NCBI GenBank assembly: GCA_015057435.1
Contig: SVEJ01000004.1
Location: 1 to 64,000, forward strand
Direction: 5' to 3'
DNA: 64,000 nucleotides
Source of the DNA: Lachnospiraceae bacterium
GTDB taxonomy: Bacteria > Bacillota > Clostridia > Lachnospirales > Lachnospiraceae
Shown piece by piece: positions 1 to 9,543 of the stretch. The position numbers and the translations under genes are program-made. A model generated the notes under the pieces. The model searched no databases, had not been told where the DNA came from, and worked only from the letters and a program-made list of their open reading frames with translations. Within the stretch, counting starts at the first letter, position 1. Each line of letters opens with the position of its first letter.

Positions 1-88
1 AATTTACACTTTTTCTGACGAATTTTCTTATGTGTAATACATTTTTAAGGAGATAACTATGAACAATTATACCAGTCTGCAAATCCGT

Positions 89-282
89 GCGGCATTCGCA
101 ATCCGCTTTGCTACTTGCTCATGTACGACTTTCGCCGTATGTTGGTACATAATACGTCCAAGCCACTTCGAAAAAGCTTCGCTTTTCCTCAGTGTTTGGC
201 TTTCGCCTCGCATCCCTCTACTTAATTGAGAAATGCAGCTCGATTCCGCTTTGCTTCATCTCGCTGTATGGCTATCGCCATA
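89..282. repeat. Cluster of mini-hairpins downstream of and inside the 3' end of spoIVB
   Basis: At least five short inverted repeats sit close together: 89-106 (GCGG/CCGC with an inner ATT/AAT), 124-139 (TACGAC/GCCGTA), 172-186 (AAAAGC/GCTTTT), 198-207 (GGC/GCC) and 267-282 (TATGGC/GCCATA). Read on the minus strand, which carries the transcript, the loops are GAAA, GAA, GAAA and GATA, types that form very stable small hairpins. The last hairpin and its flank encode the final residues of SpoIVB. Nothing else coding was recognised between 1 and 221. The next gene to the left in related genomes is spo0A, which lies outside the window. This looks like a REP-like or small mobile repeat cluster; its function is unknown. 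Confidence 0.6.
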
Positions 283-1328
283 TAGTCCAGCATATTTTCA
301 ATAAAAATTCCATACCCCCTGGTCGGGTCATTCACCAGCACATGTGTCACCGCGCCTATTATCTTCCCATCCTGAATAATGGGGCTGCCGCTCATTCCTT
401 GCACAATCCCACCCGTTAGAGAGATTAATTCCTTATCTGTCACCTTAATTTCCATCTCATGATCTCCGTTGGCATTTTTTCGGATATCAACAATTTCAAT
501 ATCATATCGTTCTTTTTTTCCGCTGACATATGACTGTATCTGTGCCGCTCCTTTGCATACTTCGTCTTCCCTACCAATCTCCATCGCGTCATGCTTATCA
601 ACACTATCTAAAAATGCATCTGTTACATTTCCAAAAACACCATATAGGCAATTATCCTCAATTTCTCCAACAACATTTTCTGTCTGATACGCAATCATTC
701 CTTCTATCTCTCCCGGTGTTCCCACGACACCCTTTTCTACACCGAATATATCTGCTTCATATATCTCACCACCAGAAACTGCAATCATATCACCTGTATC
801 AGAATCTGTAACACTGTGTCCCAATGCACCAAATGAATCCTCCATTAGATATGTGATTGTTCCTAATCCCTGCAGGTCATCCTTGACCCATATCCCAACT
901 TTATATGTCTTCTCATCCGCCTGAACCGGTTCGACTTTGACATCTATTTTTTCTTCATTTCTTATCACTTCAAATACCAGATCTTCCCCCTTGCAATTCG
1001 TAATCGCCTCAATTAATTGTTTTTTAGTGTGCATGACGTTCCCATTTAAACCGATTATATAGTCCCCCTTCATTAATTTATTCTTAGCAGGTGTACTACT
1101 TTTCCCATCCATACTAACAACTTCTCCGGTATCAATCACCAAGATACCATTCGTATTAATATAGATACCTACTGTATTTCCCATCGGAATCAATTTTTCA
1201 GATGAAATCGAATTTGAAACCGGTAATAGTTTTTCTTGTTCCTTTTTATAACCCAAAAATGCAACCACAAGAATAAATATAATATTAAGTGAGAGTAAGC
1301 ATTTTAATAATAATTTATATTGTTTCAT
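222..1328 (-). CDS. spoIVB: SpoIVB, sporulation serine peptidase (S55 family)
   Basis: In Bacillus this forespore-secreted protease cuts SpoIVFA and so triggers the sigma-K checkpoint. The 368-residue protein has an N-terminal membrane or signal segment at about 7-26, a PDZ-like domain at about 80-135 (KGDYIIGLNG), the catalytic GHS-V-T-D region at 170-175 and the nucleophile motif GMSGSP at 311-316 followed by GAVTHVLV. The ATG follows GAGAGGAG. A terminator separates it from recN, so it has its own promoter, which I could not place. The last 17 or so residues (after LDYM) are encoded by the mini-hairpin cluster and look like a repeat-derived tail. The sigma-K gene at 54770 has no pro-sequence, so the usual SpoIVB checkpoint target may be altered here. 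Confidence 0.95.
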   Translation of the reverse strand: MKQYKLLLKCLLSLNIIFILVVAFLGYKKEQEKLLPVSNSISSEKLIPMGNTVGIYINTNGILVIDTGEVVSMDGKSSTPAKNKLMKGDYIIGLNGNVMHTKKQLIEAITNCKGEDLVFEVIRNEEKIDVKVEPVQADEKTYKVGIWVKDDLQGLGTITYLMEDSFGALGHSVTDSDTGDMIAVSGGEIYEADIFGVEKGVVGTPGEIEGMIAYQTENVVGEIEDNCLYGVFGNVTDAFLDSVDKHDAMEIGREDEVCKGAAQIQSYVSGKKERYDIEIVDIRKNANGDHEMEIKVTDKELISLTGGIVQGMSGSPIIQDGKIIGAVTHVLVNDPTRGYGIFIENMLDYMAIAIQRDEAKRNRAAFLN

Positions 1329-1390
1329 ACATCTTTTCTCCTCTCTCGTTCTTCTGAATGAAACGCATGTATGTTTGCATTTTTCATTAC

Positions 1391-1432
1391 ATAAAAAAGA
1401 ACATATAATAATGATTTACCATTATTATATGT
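1391..1432 (-). terminator. Intrinsic terminator after recN
   Basis: A perfect 13-bp inverted repeat (1401-1413 and 1420-1432, six-base loop) is followed on the minus strand by a run of T (1392-1399). It ends the nusB-to-recN operon upstream of spoIVB. Confidence 0.85.
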
Positions 1433-1450
1433 TCCTCTTATAGTTATCAA

Positions 1451-3124
1451 TCAGTTAACCTTTGCCTTGGTTGCCAATTCTTTCATTTCTTTTGCACTCT
1501 CAATCACTGTGTCTGTAATCTTCACACCACCGATTAATCTTGCAAGTTCTAATACTTCAGCTTCTTGATCTAACTTAGAAATGCTCGTGATTGTTTTCCC
1601 GGACTCCACTTTTTTCTCAATTAGATAATGCTGATTTGCCATTGCTGCAATCTGCGGTAAATGCGTAATACAAATCACTTGGTGATTCTGTCCGATTGCA
1701 TGAATCTTCTCTGCCACCATCTGTGCAGTTCTTCCGCTGATACCAACATCAATTTCATCGAAAATCAAAGTCTCAATATTATCAACATCTGCAAGGCACG
1801 ATTTCATAGCAAGCATAATTCTGGATAATTCGCCACCGGAAGCAACCTGCCACAAAGGTTTCATTGTTTCCCCTACATTTGTTGAAATCACAAAATATGA
1901 ATTATCATATCCCTGACTTCCATACTTTTCATTTTTTTCAAATATCATATCAAACTGAACGTCTAGGAAATTCAAATCAACCAATGCATTTTTGATTCTT
2001 TGAACCAAATCTTTTGCAACACGTTTTCTTTCATCACTAAGTTCTTTACATGCATGTTCCAAATTCTGTTCCGTAACAGATAATCTCTTTTTCAAATCAT
2101 CAACATATTGTTCCTGATTCATAAGTTTTTCATATTCCGCATCTAACTGCTCACCATAAGCTAATACTTCTTCTATTGTCTTTCCGTATTTTGCTTTTAG
2201 ATGATTAACTTGATTCAGTCGATCTTCCAGAACACGGAAATCTTCTTCCGAATAATTATTCTCTTCTAAATACAAACGTGCACTTTTTGAAAAATCCGAC
2301 ATAATATCAGATACGGTTGTTAACATATCAGCCATCGAAGACAATTCTTCATCAAACGATGCGACACTAAGTAATTCTCTGACACCACGATCTACAATCT
2401 CGTATGCAGAATCGTTCACATACTGATATGACTTCATAACACTTTCTGTAATGTTCTTGCTATTAGACATCTTTCGATACTGAAGTTCTAATTGTTCATC
2501 TTCATCTAAAGTCAGATTGGCATTGGTAATCTCATTTCTTTCAAACTCCATCAAATCAAGACGTCTTCTTTTTTCTTCTTCATTCATAGTATGTGATAAA
2601 AGATCTTCTTTTATCAACGTATATTCCTTGTATAACGCTGAAACTGCATCCTTTAAGACATCTATATTGTCTTTTCCATAACGATCCAAAAGTTTTATGT
2701 GATTTGCAGGAACCAACAAAGACTGATGTTCATGCTGGGCATGCAAATCAAGTAGCAAGGAAGCAATTTCTTTCACTTTTGTCAACGTAACCGTTTCACC
2801 ATTGACTTTGCAAACATTTCGATTACCTACTATTCGTCTTGACAATATTAATTCCCCGCCGTCAAGATCCATAATGTCCATTTCTTGAAGACGATTTAAT
2901 ACCAAATCATCTTCTACCAAAAACATTAGTTCCACCAAACCGTATTCTGCATCTTGTCTTACAAAATCCTTAGGTATTTTCCCGCCTAATGCTAATAGAA
3001 TCGAGTCAATCACGATAGATTTACCGGCACCGGTTTCACCGGTCAAGATATTCAAATGGTTATCAAACTGAATATCCATTTCGTCAATCAGTGCCATATT
3101 CTTAATATGTAAATTTAATAACAT
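1451..3124 (-). CDS. recN: DNA repair ATPase RecN
   Basis: RecN is an SMC-like ATPase that gathers and tethers DNA ends in double-strand break repair. Residues 29-36 are the Walker A motif (GETGAGKS), a long coiled-coil region fills the middle, ASGGEL at 428-433 is the ABC signature, and FDEIDVGISG near 455 is Walker B. The length of 557 residues is normal. It is the last gene of the operon that starts at nusB, 13 bp after argR, the same order as in Bacillus subtilis (ahrC-recN). Confidence 0.97.
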   Translation of the reverse strand: MLLNLHIKNMALIDEMDIQFDNHLNILTGETGAGKSIVIDSILLALGGKIPKDFVRQDAEYGLVELMFLVEDDLVLNRLQEMDIMDLDGGELILSRRIVGNRNVCKVNGETVTLTKVKEIASLLLDLHAQHEHQSLLVPANHIKLLDRYGKDNIDVLKDAVSALYKEYTLIKEDLLSHTMNEEEKRRRLDLMEFERNEITNANLTLDEDEQLELQYRKMSNSKNITESVMKSYQYVNDSAYEIVDRGVRELLSVASFDEELSSMADMLTTVSDIMSDFSKSARLYLEENNYSEEDFRVLEDRLNQVNHLKAKYGKTIEEVLAYGEQLDAEYEKLMNQEQYVDDLKKRLSVTEQNLEHACKELSDERKRVAKDLVQRIKNALVDLNFLDVQFDMIFEKNEKYGSQGYDNSYFVISTNVGETMKPLWQVASGGELSRIMLAMKSCLADVDNIETLIFDEIDVGISGRTAQMVAEKIHAIGQNHQVICITHLPQIAAMANQHYLIEKKVESGKTITSISKLDQEAEVLELARLIGGVKITDTVIESAKEMKELATKAKVN

Positions 3125-3137
3125 GCTATCCCTCCAA

Positions 3138-3593
3138 CTAATCGTCAGATGCCACTTTTTTTATCTCAGCAATAATTTCTGCACAAAATGCACTGCTTCT
3201 TGCGACACAAAAAATAGTATCATCTCCTGCAATGCATCCCATAAATCCTTGTATATTCATATTATCTAACGCAGCAGCAACAGCCATAGCCATTCCGGAA
3301 ACTGTATGAATTACAATCATATTCTCTGCATAATCCATGTTCAAAACACCTGCACTTAAAACTTGATGATATTTCTTTGTAACATCTTTATTCGCATTTT
3401 GAACAATGGCGTATTTTTGTTTTCCTGCCCCATCAGAAACCTTTGTAAGCTTTAATTCTCTAATATCACGGGAAATTGTTGCTTGCGTTGTTGAAAAACC
3501 GGCCTTAATCAATTCCAACAACAATTCGTCCTGTGTTTCAATATTCTTTAATTCGATAATTTCTTTTATCTTATTCTGTCTTTTTTCTTTCAT
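3138..3593 (-). CDS. argR: Arginine repressor ArgR/AhrC
   Basis: This arginine-responsive repressor of arginine synthesis binds ARG boxes as a hexamer. Residues 1-65 form the winged helix (TQATISRDIRELKL at 36-49), and the C-terminal core carries the arginine-binding GDD at 123-125. Length 151 is typical. It lies between nadK (9 bp upstream) and recN, as in B. subtilis. No arginine gene lies in the window, so its targets are elsewhere. Confidence 0.96.
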   Translation of the reverse strand: MKEKRQNKIKEIIELKNIETQDELLLELIKAGFSTTQATISRDIRELKLTKVSDGAGKQKYAIVQNANKDVTKKYHQVLSAGVLNMDYAENMIVIHTVSGMAMAVAAALDNMNIQGFMGCIAGDDTIFCVARSSAFCAEIIAEIKKVASDD

Positions 3594-3602
3594 AATTATC
3601 CC

Positions 3603-4460
3603 CTACAAATGATTCGATATTTTTTCTCGTAACACTTCATAAAAACTTACGTCAAATAATTTGATCATCTTAGTAACTGTATCCGATTTACGAATCACAA
3701 TGCGATCTCCCGCAGATAATTGCGTACCTTGTTGTCCGTCAAAATTGACAATCGCTTCTTCTTCTTGTGCCTTGCGCATTTTAAGTACTTCTATCACAAT
3801 CTCATCTTCACTCGAAAAAACAATGCTTTTTGAAGTGAGCGAATGCGGAGAAATCGGCGTCACAATCATAATATTGGTCTTCGGACACACAATCGGACCT
3901 CCTGCCGAAAGATTATATCCGGTAGAACCTGTAGGTGTACTTACAATCACACCATCTGCCTCATAGATATCCATCACTCTACCATTGACATAGATTTTTA
4001 AACCAATAATTCTCGAAAAACCTGCTCGTGTAACTACAATGTCATTCAATGCTATATCTTCTACAATCGGAGTTTCCTTACCGTCTTTGTAGACCATACC
4101 GTATATATTCATTCGCTCTTCCATCTCATAGTCATCAGCCATAAGGCGATCTAAGACAGCAAACACCTGCTCCGGCTCCACTTCAGCCAAAAAACCTAAT
4201 GTCCCAAGGTTAATACCAACAATCGGTAGATTCCATTCTCGCAAATCTCTGCTCACCTTCAAAATGGTTCCGTCTCCACCTAATGCAATGATACAATCAT
4301 AGACTTCATCACACGAAAAAGACATATCTGCACTCTCTTGCATATCCAATGTAATTCTGTGACTGCTACCACCATGCATTGCTATGTAGTCTTCTATCTT
4401 TGAAGTTAATATGAAATTTTCATCCTTAAAAAAGTTGGTTGCAATTAAGAATTTCTTCAT
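3603..4460 (-). CDS. nadK: NAD kinase
   Basis: NadK phosphorylates NAD to NADP. The diagnostic GGDGTIL is at 61-67, and the second NAD-binding signature, TGSTGYNLSAGGP, is in the middle of the protein. The length of 285 residues matches the family. The gene lies 27 bp after tlyA and 9 bp before argR within the operon. Confidence 0.96.
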   Translation of the reverse strand: MKKFLIATNFFKDENFILTSKIEDYIAMHGGSSHRITLDMQESADMSFSCDEVYDCIIALGGDGTILKVSRDLREWNLPIVGINLGTLGFLAEVEPEQVFAVLDRLMADDYEMEERMNIYGMVYKDGKETPIVEDIALNDIVVTRAGFSRIIGLKIYVNGRVMDIYEADGVIVSTPTGSTGYNLSAGGPIVCPKTNIMIVTPISPHSLTSKSIVFSSEDEIVIEVLKMRKAQEEEAIVNFDGQQGTQLSAGDRIVIRKSDTVTKMIKLFDVSFYEVLREKISNHL

Positions 4461-4487
4461 ATCAGTTTCCTTTTTATTCTAAATATA

Positions 4488-5288
4488 TCATTTATCAAGT
4501 GTTCCGTGCGACGTTTCTACCACCAAAGCTACATCTATCTGCGAAGCATCACGTGAAGTATCTTTTGTAAGATGTAACAGATATTCTATATTCCCTTCCG
4601 GTCCTTTAATCGGTGAAAATTCAAGGTTAAGCGGTACCAGTTCAATTGATGTTGCATAATCAATCACCATATGTATCACTTCTTCATGCACCTTTTTATC
4701 TCTTACAACACCCTTTTTACCGACCTTTTCCCTACCGGCTTCAAACTGTGGTTTTATTAAACATACTATTTCACCATCTGCAGTCATTAATTCTTTGACC
4801 GGTGTTAAAACTTTTGTAAGTGAAATAAATGATACATCAATCGAAACAAATGCCGGCGGTTCCTCGATATGCTCCGGTGTTACATATCGGATATTGGTCT
4901 TTTCCATACAAACGACACGCTCGTCATTTCTAAGCTTCCAGTCTAACTGACCATGTCCGACATCAACTGCATAGACCTTCGTTGCATGATTTTGCAACAT
5001 ACAATCTGTAAATCCTCCGGTTGACGATCCCACATCCATACATACCTTACCTTCGAGAGATATATCAAAATGCTTCATCGCCTTTTCAAGCTTTAATCCA
5101 CCACGACTCACATACTGCAAAGTCGAACCTTTTATTTCAATATTTACCTTATCATCAAATGTTGAACCTGCTTTATCTTCCCGCTCGCCTTCCACAAAAA
5201 CAATCCCTGACATAATGATTGCTTTCGCTTTTTCTCTTGAAGTTGCAAGTCCTCTATTGACTAACAAAATATCTAACCGTTCTTTCAT
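4488..5288 (-). CDS. tlyA: TlyA family rRNA (cytidine-2'-O)-methyltransferase/hemolysin homologue
   Basis: The 266-residue protein has an N-terminal S4 RNA-binding domain (about 3-65) and an FtsJ-like methyltransferase fold whose SAM site is DVGSSTGGFTDC at 85-96. In actinobacteria TlyA methylates rRNA. The Firmicutes orthologue (B. subtilis YqxC) sits in the same place between dxs and the argR-recN pair. The role in rRNA modification is inferred from the family. Confidence 0.92.
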   Translation of the reverse strand: MKERLDILLVNRGLATSREKAKAIIMSGIVFVEGEREDKAGSTFDDKVNIEIKGSTLQYVSRGGLKLEKAMKHFDISLEGKVCMDVGSSTGGFTDCMLQNHATKVYAVDVGHGQLDWKLRNDERVVCMEKTNIRYVTPEHIEEPPAFVSIDVSFISLTKVLTPVKELMTADGEIVCLIKPQFEAGREKVGKKGVVRDKKVHEEVIHMVIDYATSIELVPLNLEFSPIKGPEGNIEYLLHLTKDTSRDASQIDVALVVETSHGTLDK

Positions 5289-5300
5289 CTTATCCTCTCT

Positions 5301-7166
5301 CTATTGTATGCATTCTTCAACCAAAGACACGACGCTGCTTGTATCTAAGCCCAGACGTTCTCTCAGCTTCGAAACACTACCGTGTTCCACAAAATGATCT
5401 TCGATTGCAACATTTTTAACACATATATCCTTACATCCGTTTTTCATGTAAAATGCTGAAACGGCTTGTCCATATCCACCTTGATATACATGTTCTTCTA
5501 ACGTAATAATTGTATTGTGTTCCTTTGCCAAATCAAGTAATAGTGCTTCATCTAACGGTTTTATGAATCTGGCATTTACAAGTGTAATATGAATGCCTTC
5601 TGCTTTCAAAATATCATATGCCATAGATGCTACCTCTACCATATTGCCGACAGCAATCACCGCAACATCCTTACCATTATAAATCACTTCACTCTTTCCA
5701 ATCTCGATTGGTTCCTGATAGTCCTTAAGACCGTAAAATGCATCACCACGACTATATTTTATAGCAATCGGACCGTTATGCTCACAGGCAAACTCCATTG
5801 CTTTCGTTAATTCATAGCGGTTCTTCGGTGCAAGAACAGTCATATTCGGTATCTGTGACAAATAAGCCGTATCAAAAATACCTTGATGTGTTGCTCCGTC
5901 TTCTCCTACCAATCCCGATCTGTCAATTGCAAAAATCACATGAAGATTTTGCAAACAGACATCATGCAAAATCTGATCGTACGCTCTTTGTAAAAAAGAG
6001 GAATACACTGCGACAACCGGTATCAAACCTTCACTTGCAAGTCCTGCAGCAAATGTTACCGCATGTTGTTCTGCAATTCCGACATCAAAAAAACGCTTGG
6101 GATATACATTCGCAAACTTCTCAAGACCTGTTCCTGATGACATCGCTGCTGTAATTGCTACAAGATTCGGATAGGTTTCTCCTAATGCCAGAAGTTTTCT
6201 TCCAAAAACATCTGTATTCGTCATCTTTGTCTTTTTCTTTAACGTTTTACCTGTGTTCAGATCAAACGGCGATACACCATGAAAATACTTTGGATAACGT
6301 TCTGCATATCGATATCCTTTTCCCTTTTTCGTCTTGACATGTACAACAACCGGTCGATTTAATCGAATTGCAGAATCAAATGTATCGATCATCTGTCCCA
6401 GATCATGTCCATCGATCGGGCCAATATAAGTAACACCTAAATCCTCAAAAAACATACCCGGAACCAATAATCCCTTCAAGCTATCTTTACCTCGCTTAAC
6501 AGCTTTGGCAATTCCCTGACCAATACCCGGGATATTCATCAAGCCTTTTTCTACCCCTGACTTCATGTCATTATAAGCTTGTCCAACACGAATCTTAGTG
6601 AGATATGAAGACATACCACCTACATTTTCATCAATCGACATCTCGTTATCATTCAATACAATCAAGCAACTTTTTTTCAATCTTGCAAGATTATTAAGTG
6701 CCTCGTAAGCCAAGCCACCGGTAAATGATCCATCTCCGATAACTGCAACAACTGTACCTTCTTTGTTCTGCAATTCATTTGCCTTAGTCATTCCGATTGC
6801 CGCAGAGATTGATGTAGAACTATGACCTGTTTCAAATACGTCGGTCTCACTTTCTACACGCTTCGGAAATCCGCTCATCCCGTCTAATTGACGTAACGTT
6901 GCAAAATCATCCTTTCTACCGGTCAAAATCTTATGGGTATAACTTTGATGTCCTACATCAAAAATAATCTTATCTTTCGGAAAATCCAACACAAGATGAA
7001 GAGCCATAGTAAGTTCAACACATCCTAGATTAGATGCCAGATGTCCTCCTGTTTTTGATACGCTATTTAACAAAAACATGCGAATCTCATCTGCTAATTC
7101 TAACAGCTGTTCTCCTTCGAACTGCTTAATGTCATTAGGCCCCTCTATCCTTTTCAATAATTCCAT
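5301..7166 (-). CDS. dxs: 1-deoxy-D-xylulose-5-phosphate synthase
   Basis: This thiamine-diphosphate enzyme joins pyruvate and glyceraldehyde 3-phosphate in the first step of the MEP isoprenoid pathway. The TPP motif starts at GDGSFTGG (144-151) and ends at LNDNEMSID, catalytic-region histidines are visible (GGH at 40-42, VGH at 71-73), and the pyrimidine-binding and transketolase C-terminal domains follow. Length 621 is normal. It starts 12 bp after ispA, so the two isoprenoid genes are coupled. Confidence 0.97.
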   Translation of the reverse strand: MELLKRIEGPNDIKQFEGEQLLELADEIRMFLLNSVSKTGGHLASNLGCVELTMALHLVLDFPKDKIIFDVGHQSYTHKILTGRKDDFATLRQLDGMSGFPKRVESETDVFETGHSSTSISAAIGMTKANELQNKEGTVVAVIGDGSFTGGLAYEALNNLARLKKSCLIVLNDNEMSIDENVGGMSSYLTKIRVGQAYNDMKSGVEKGLMNIPGIGQGIAKAVKRGKDSLKGLLVPGMFFEDLGVTYIGPIDGHDLGQMIDTFDSAIRLNRPVVVHVKTKKGKGYRYAERYPKYFHGVSPFDLNTGKTLKKKTKMTNTDVFGRKLLALGETYPNLVAITAAMSSGTGLEKFANVYPKRFFDVGIAEQHAVTFAAGLASEGLIPVVAVYSSFLQRAYDQILHDVCLQNLHVIFAIDRSGLVGEDGATHQGIFDTAYLSQIPNMTVLAPKNRYELTKAMEFACEHNGPIAIKYSRGDAFYGLKDYQEPIEIGKSEVIYNGKDVAVIAVGNMVEVASMAYDILKAEGIHITLVNARFIKPLDEALLLDLAKEHNTIITLEEHVYQGGYGQAVSAFYMKNGCKDICVKNVAIEDHFVEHGSVSKLRERLGLDTSSVVSLVEECIQ

Positions 7167-7178
7167 ATCAAGTACCTC

Positions 7179-8105
7179 TTAGTTCTTTCGGTCAATCATA
7201 TATTCCACTAACAATTTCAAATATGTCGCATTTCCACCAATTGAATCTAATAAACTGATTGCTTCCTCCGATAAAGAAGCCACCTGTGCTTTAGATGCTT
7301 CAATTCCATGCAATGTAACATACGTAACCTTTCCATTCTTCTCATCACTATGAAGTGCTTTCCCCAATTGTTCAAACGTGGCCGTTTCATCTAGAATATC
7401 ATCTTGTATCTGAAACGCCATTCCAACATTATACGCCACTTTTTTTATCTTTTCAATTCCGGTTTCTGTCGCACCTGCCAAAACAGCACCAATGAGCATA
7501 GATGCCTCAATTAACGCACCGGTTTTATTCTCATATATATACCGAAGTTTGGCATCGTCTAACGGTTGTCCTGTAAGTTCAACATCTGCCACTTGCCCGC
7601 CAATCATACCGTAAATGCCCGGCTTAGAAGTAAGTATCTGATATGCACGTTCCACCTGTTTTCGCAATTTCAGTTCTTCTTTCACAGCGTCTACGGTATC
7701 TTGCGATTCAATCAAATCAAATGCCTTTCCTGCTGTCTCATATGCATAATTAAGTAATGCATCACCTGCAAGAATTGCCATATCTTCACCATATACAATA
7801 TGTGCAGTTTTTCTTCCTCGTCGGTACTCATCATTATCTAATGCCGGCAAATCATCGTGAATCAAGGAATATGTGTGTATCATTTCGATTGCTGCAGCAA
7901 ATGGTTCAACAAGCAGTTCCTCTCCACCAAACAAGGAATATGTCTCCAACATTAGCATCGGTCTGATTCTTTTACCTCCTGCTGACATTGTATAATCCAT
8001 TGCATCAATCACTGTCTTTTGCAAAGAATATTCCTTTGGCATATATTTCTTAATAATCTGTTCTATTCTTGCTACTTTTTCTTTCATCTGTGTTTCAAAC
8101 ATCAT
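7179..8105 (-). CDS. ispA: Polyprenyl (farnesyl/geranylgeranyl) diphosphate synthase
   Basis: This class I prenyltransferase extends allylic diphosphates with IPP. The first aspartate-rich motif is HDDLPALDND (about residue 83) and the second is QIQDDILD. The open frame extends 19 codons further upstream, but the ATG at 8105 overlaps the xseB stop (ATATGATG) and follows GGAGAG, so I chose it, giving 308 residues. The product is likely C15, as in other Firmicutes IspA/YqiD; chain length cannot be read from sequence alone. Confidence 0.93.
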   Translation of the reverse strand: MMFETQMKEKVARIEQIIKKYMPKEYSLQKTVIDAMDYTMSAGGKRIRPMLMLETYSLFGGEELLVEPFAAAIEMIHTYSLIHDDLPALDNDEYRRGRKTAHIVYGEDMAILAGDALLNYAYETAGKAFDLIESQDTVDAVKEELKLRKQVERAYQILTSKPGIYGMIGGQVADVELTGQPLDDAKLRYIYENKTGALIEASMLIGAVLAGATETGIEKIKKVAYNVGMAFQIQDDILDETATFEQLGKALHSDEKNGKVTYVTLHGIEASKAQVASLSEEAISLLDSIGGNATYLKLLVEYMIDRKN

Positions 8106-8311
8106 ATCGTCTCTCCAATAATTATCATTTCTTTTTCTATACCTGTTAATTCTTCTTTGCACTTTGTAATGAGTGCAGCTCCTTTACTATATAACGCAAT
8201 CGAATCTTTTAAGGAAACTTCTTCATCCTCTAACTGCTTAATAATCTGTTCTAATTCAACAAAAGCTTCCTCTACCTGAAATGTCTGCTCTTCTAAATTA
8301 TCATTCTTCAT
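8102..8311 (-). CDS. xseB: Exodeoxyribonuclease VII small subunit
   Basis: The 69-residue helical protein carries the family pattern FEEAFVELEQII...LEDEEVSLKDSIALYSKG. It forms exonuclease VII with XseA and degrades single-stranded DNA from both ends. It starts 18 bp after xseA and overlaps the start of ispA by four bases. Confidence 0.93.
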   Translation of the reverse strand: MKNDNLEEQTFQVEEAFVELEQIIKQLEDEEVSLKDSIALYSKGAALITKCKEELTGIEKEMIIIGETI

Positions 8312-8329
8312 TACGCAATCTTCTCTCCT

Positions 8330-9541
8330 TTATTCTAACGTATTCTTCGTAGTACTTTTCACAACAGCATCTATCGTACCATCCCATATAGTAATGCGAA
8401 GTGTATCATTGACGTTCACATTCTCAACCGATTTCACACTTTCACCGACTTCCGTTTCTATATGACCATATCCTCCAATCAACTTCGCCGTAGGACTTAA
8501 GCCATGTAATCTTGTCGCAAGTAAATCACACTTATGCTTTTTATTTGCAAGATACTGATTCATGCCTGAAACAAATCTATCTTGCAAAGCATCGAGATAT
8601 AACATCTGATTATGCAAACGATTCTCCGGTGAAAGCCTTTCTATTGTTGCTGCTAACACTTGCAATCTTTGCGATGTCCGATGCAGGTTGTGATGTGTAT
8701 TCTGTATCAACTGCTGCTGATACTGACGCAATTGCGCTTGCGCAGACATAACATCCGGTATAACCAACTCTGCAGCTGCACTTGGTGTCGGTGCGCGCAA
8801 ATCCGAAACATAATCAGCAATGGTATTATCAATTTCATGTCCCGTACCTGAAACAATCGGTGTCTTAGCTGCAAAAATTGCTCTTGCAACTATCTCTTCA
8901 TTAAATGCCCATAAGTCTTCAATAGAGCCGCCACCTCGTCCAATAATAATGGTATCCATGCCCATGGTATCTAAAGTCTCTATTCCTTTAACAATTGTCT
9001 CGGCAGCGCCTTCACCCTGAACTTTAGCCGGATAAAGATACAATTGCACATACGGATTTCTTCTCTTCGCAATATTCATAATATCACAAATCGCCGCACC
9101 CGTTTTAGCTGTGACAATTCCTACTTTTTTCGGAAATTGCGGAATATCCTTTTTTCGTTCAAAGTCAAAAAGGCCTTCCTCATAAAGCTTTTGTTTTAAT
9201 TGCTCATAAGCTTCATAAAGATTGCCTCTTCCATCCAAATCAATCGAGGTTGCGTATAACTGAAACTGGCCGTCTCTTTCATATACAGATACAAATCCGG
9301 TCACAACAACATGTTGTCCATTTTCCAAGCGAAAACCTAACCCTCTTTGCCTGTTCATCTTAAACATAACCGCTTTAATTGCACAACCTTCTTCTTTCAA
9401 AGTAAAATAAATATGACCTGATGAATGATATACAACATTCGAAATCTCACCTTGTACCTTGAGATTTCGCATGAGTAAATCCTGATCAAACATATTCTTG
9501 ATATATCGATTAATATCTTTTACTGAATAAATGACACCCAT
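8330..9541 (-). CDS. xseA: Exodeoxyribonuclease VII large subunit
   Basis: An N-terminal OB fold (about 1-100) is followed by the catalytic domain with GTAKTGAAICD-like and GRGGGSIEDLWAFNEE motifs, and then a long coiled coil. I chose the ATG at 9541, two codons inside a possible TTG start at 9547, because AGG sits six bases before it. nusB ends at 9544, so the genes abut. Unlike B. subtilis there is no folD between nusB and xseA. Confidence 0.95.
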   Translation of the reverse strand: MGVIYSVKDINRYIKNMFDQDLLMRNLKVQGEISNVVYHSSGHIYFTLKEEGCAIKAVMFKMNRQRGLGFRLENGQHVVVTGFVSVYERDGQFQLYATSIDLDGRGNLYEAYEQLKQKLYEEGLFDFERKKDIPQFPKKVGIVTAKTGAAICDIMNIAKRRNPYVQLYLYPAKVQGEGAAETIVKGIETLDTMGMDTIIIGRGGGSIEDLWAFNEEIVARAIFAAKTPIVSGTGHEIDNTIADYVSDLRAPTPSAAAELVIPDVMSAQAQLRQYQQQLIQNTHHNLHRTSQRLQVLAATIERLSPENRLHNQMLYLDALQDRFVSGMNQYLANKKHKCDLLATRLHGLSPTAKLIGGYGHIETEVGESVKSVENVNVNDTLRITIWDGTIDAVVKSTTKNTLE

Positions 9542-9543
9542 AA

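Noticed and set aside
89..282. A CRISPR array
   Set aside because: The hairpins differ in sequence and spacing, and there are no identical repeats separated by uniform spacers.
8105..8162. An N-terminal extension of 19 residues on IspA
   Set aside because: It overlaps xseB, has no ribosome-binding site, and the internal ATG overlapping the xseB stop has a good one.
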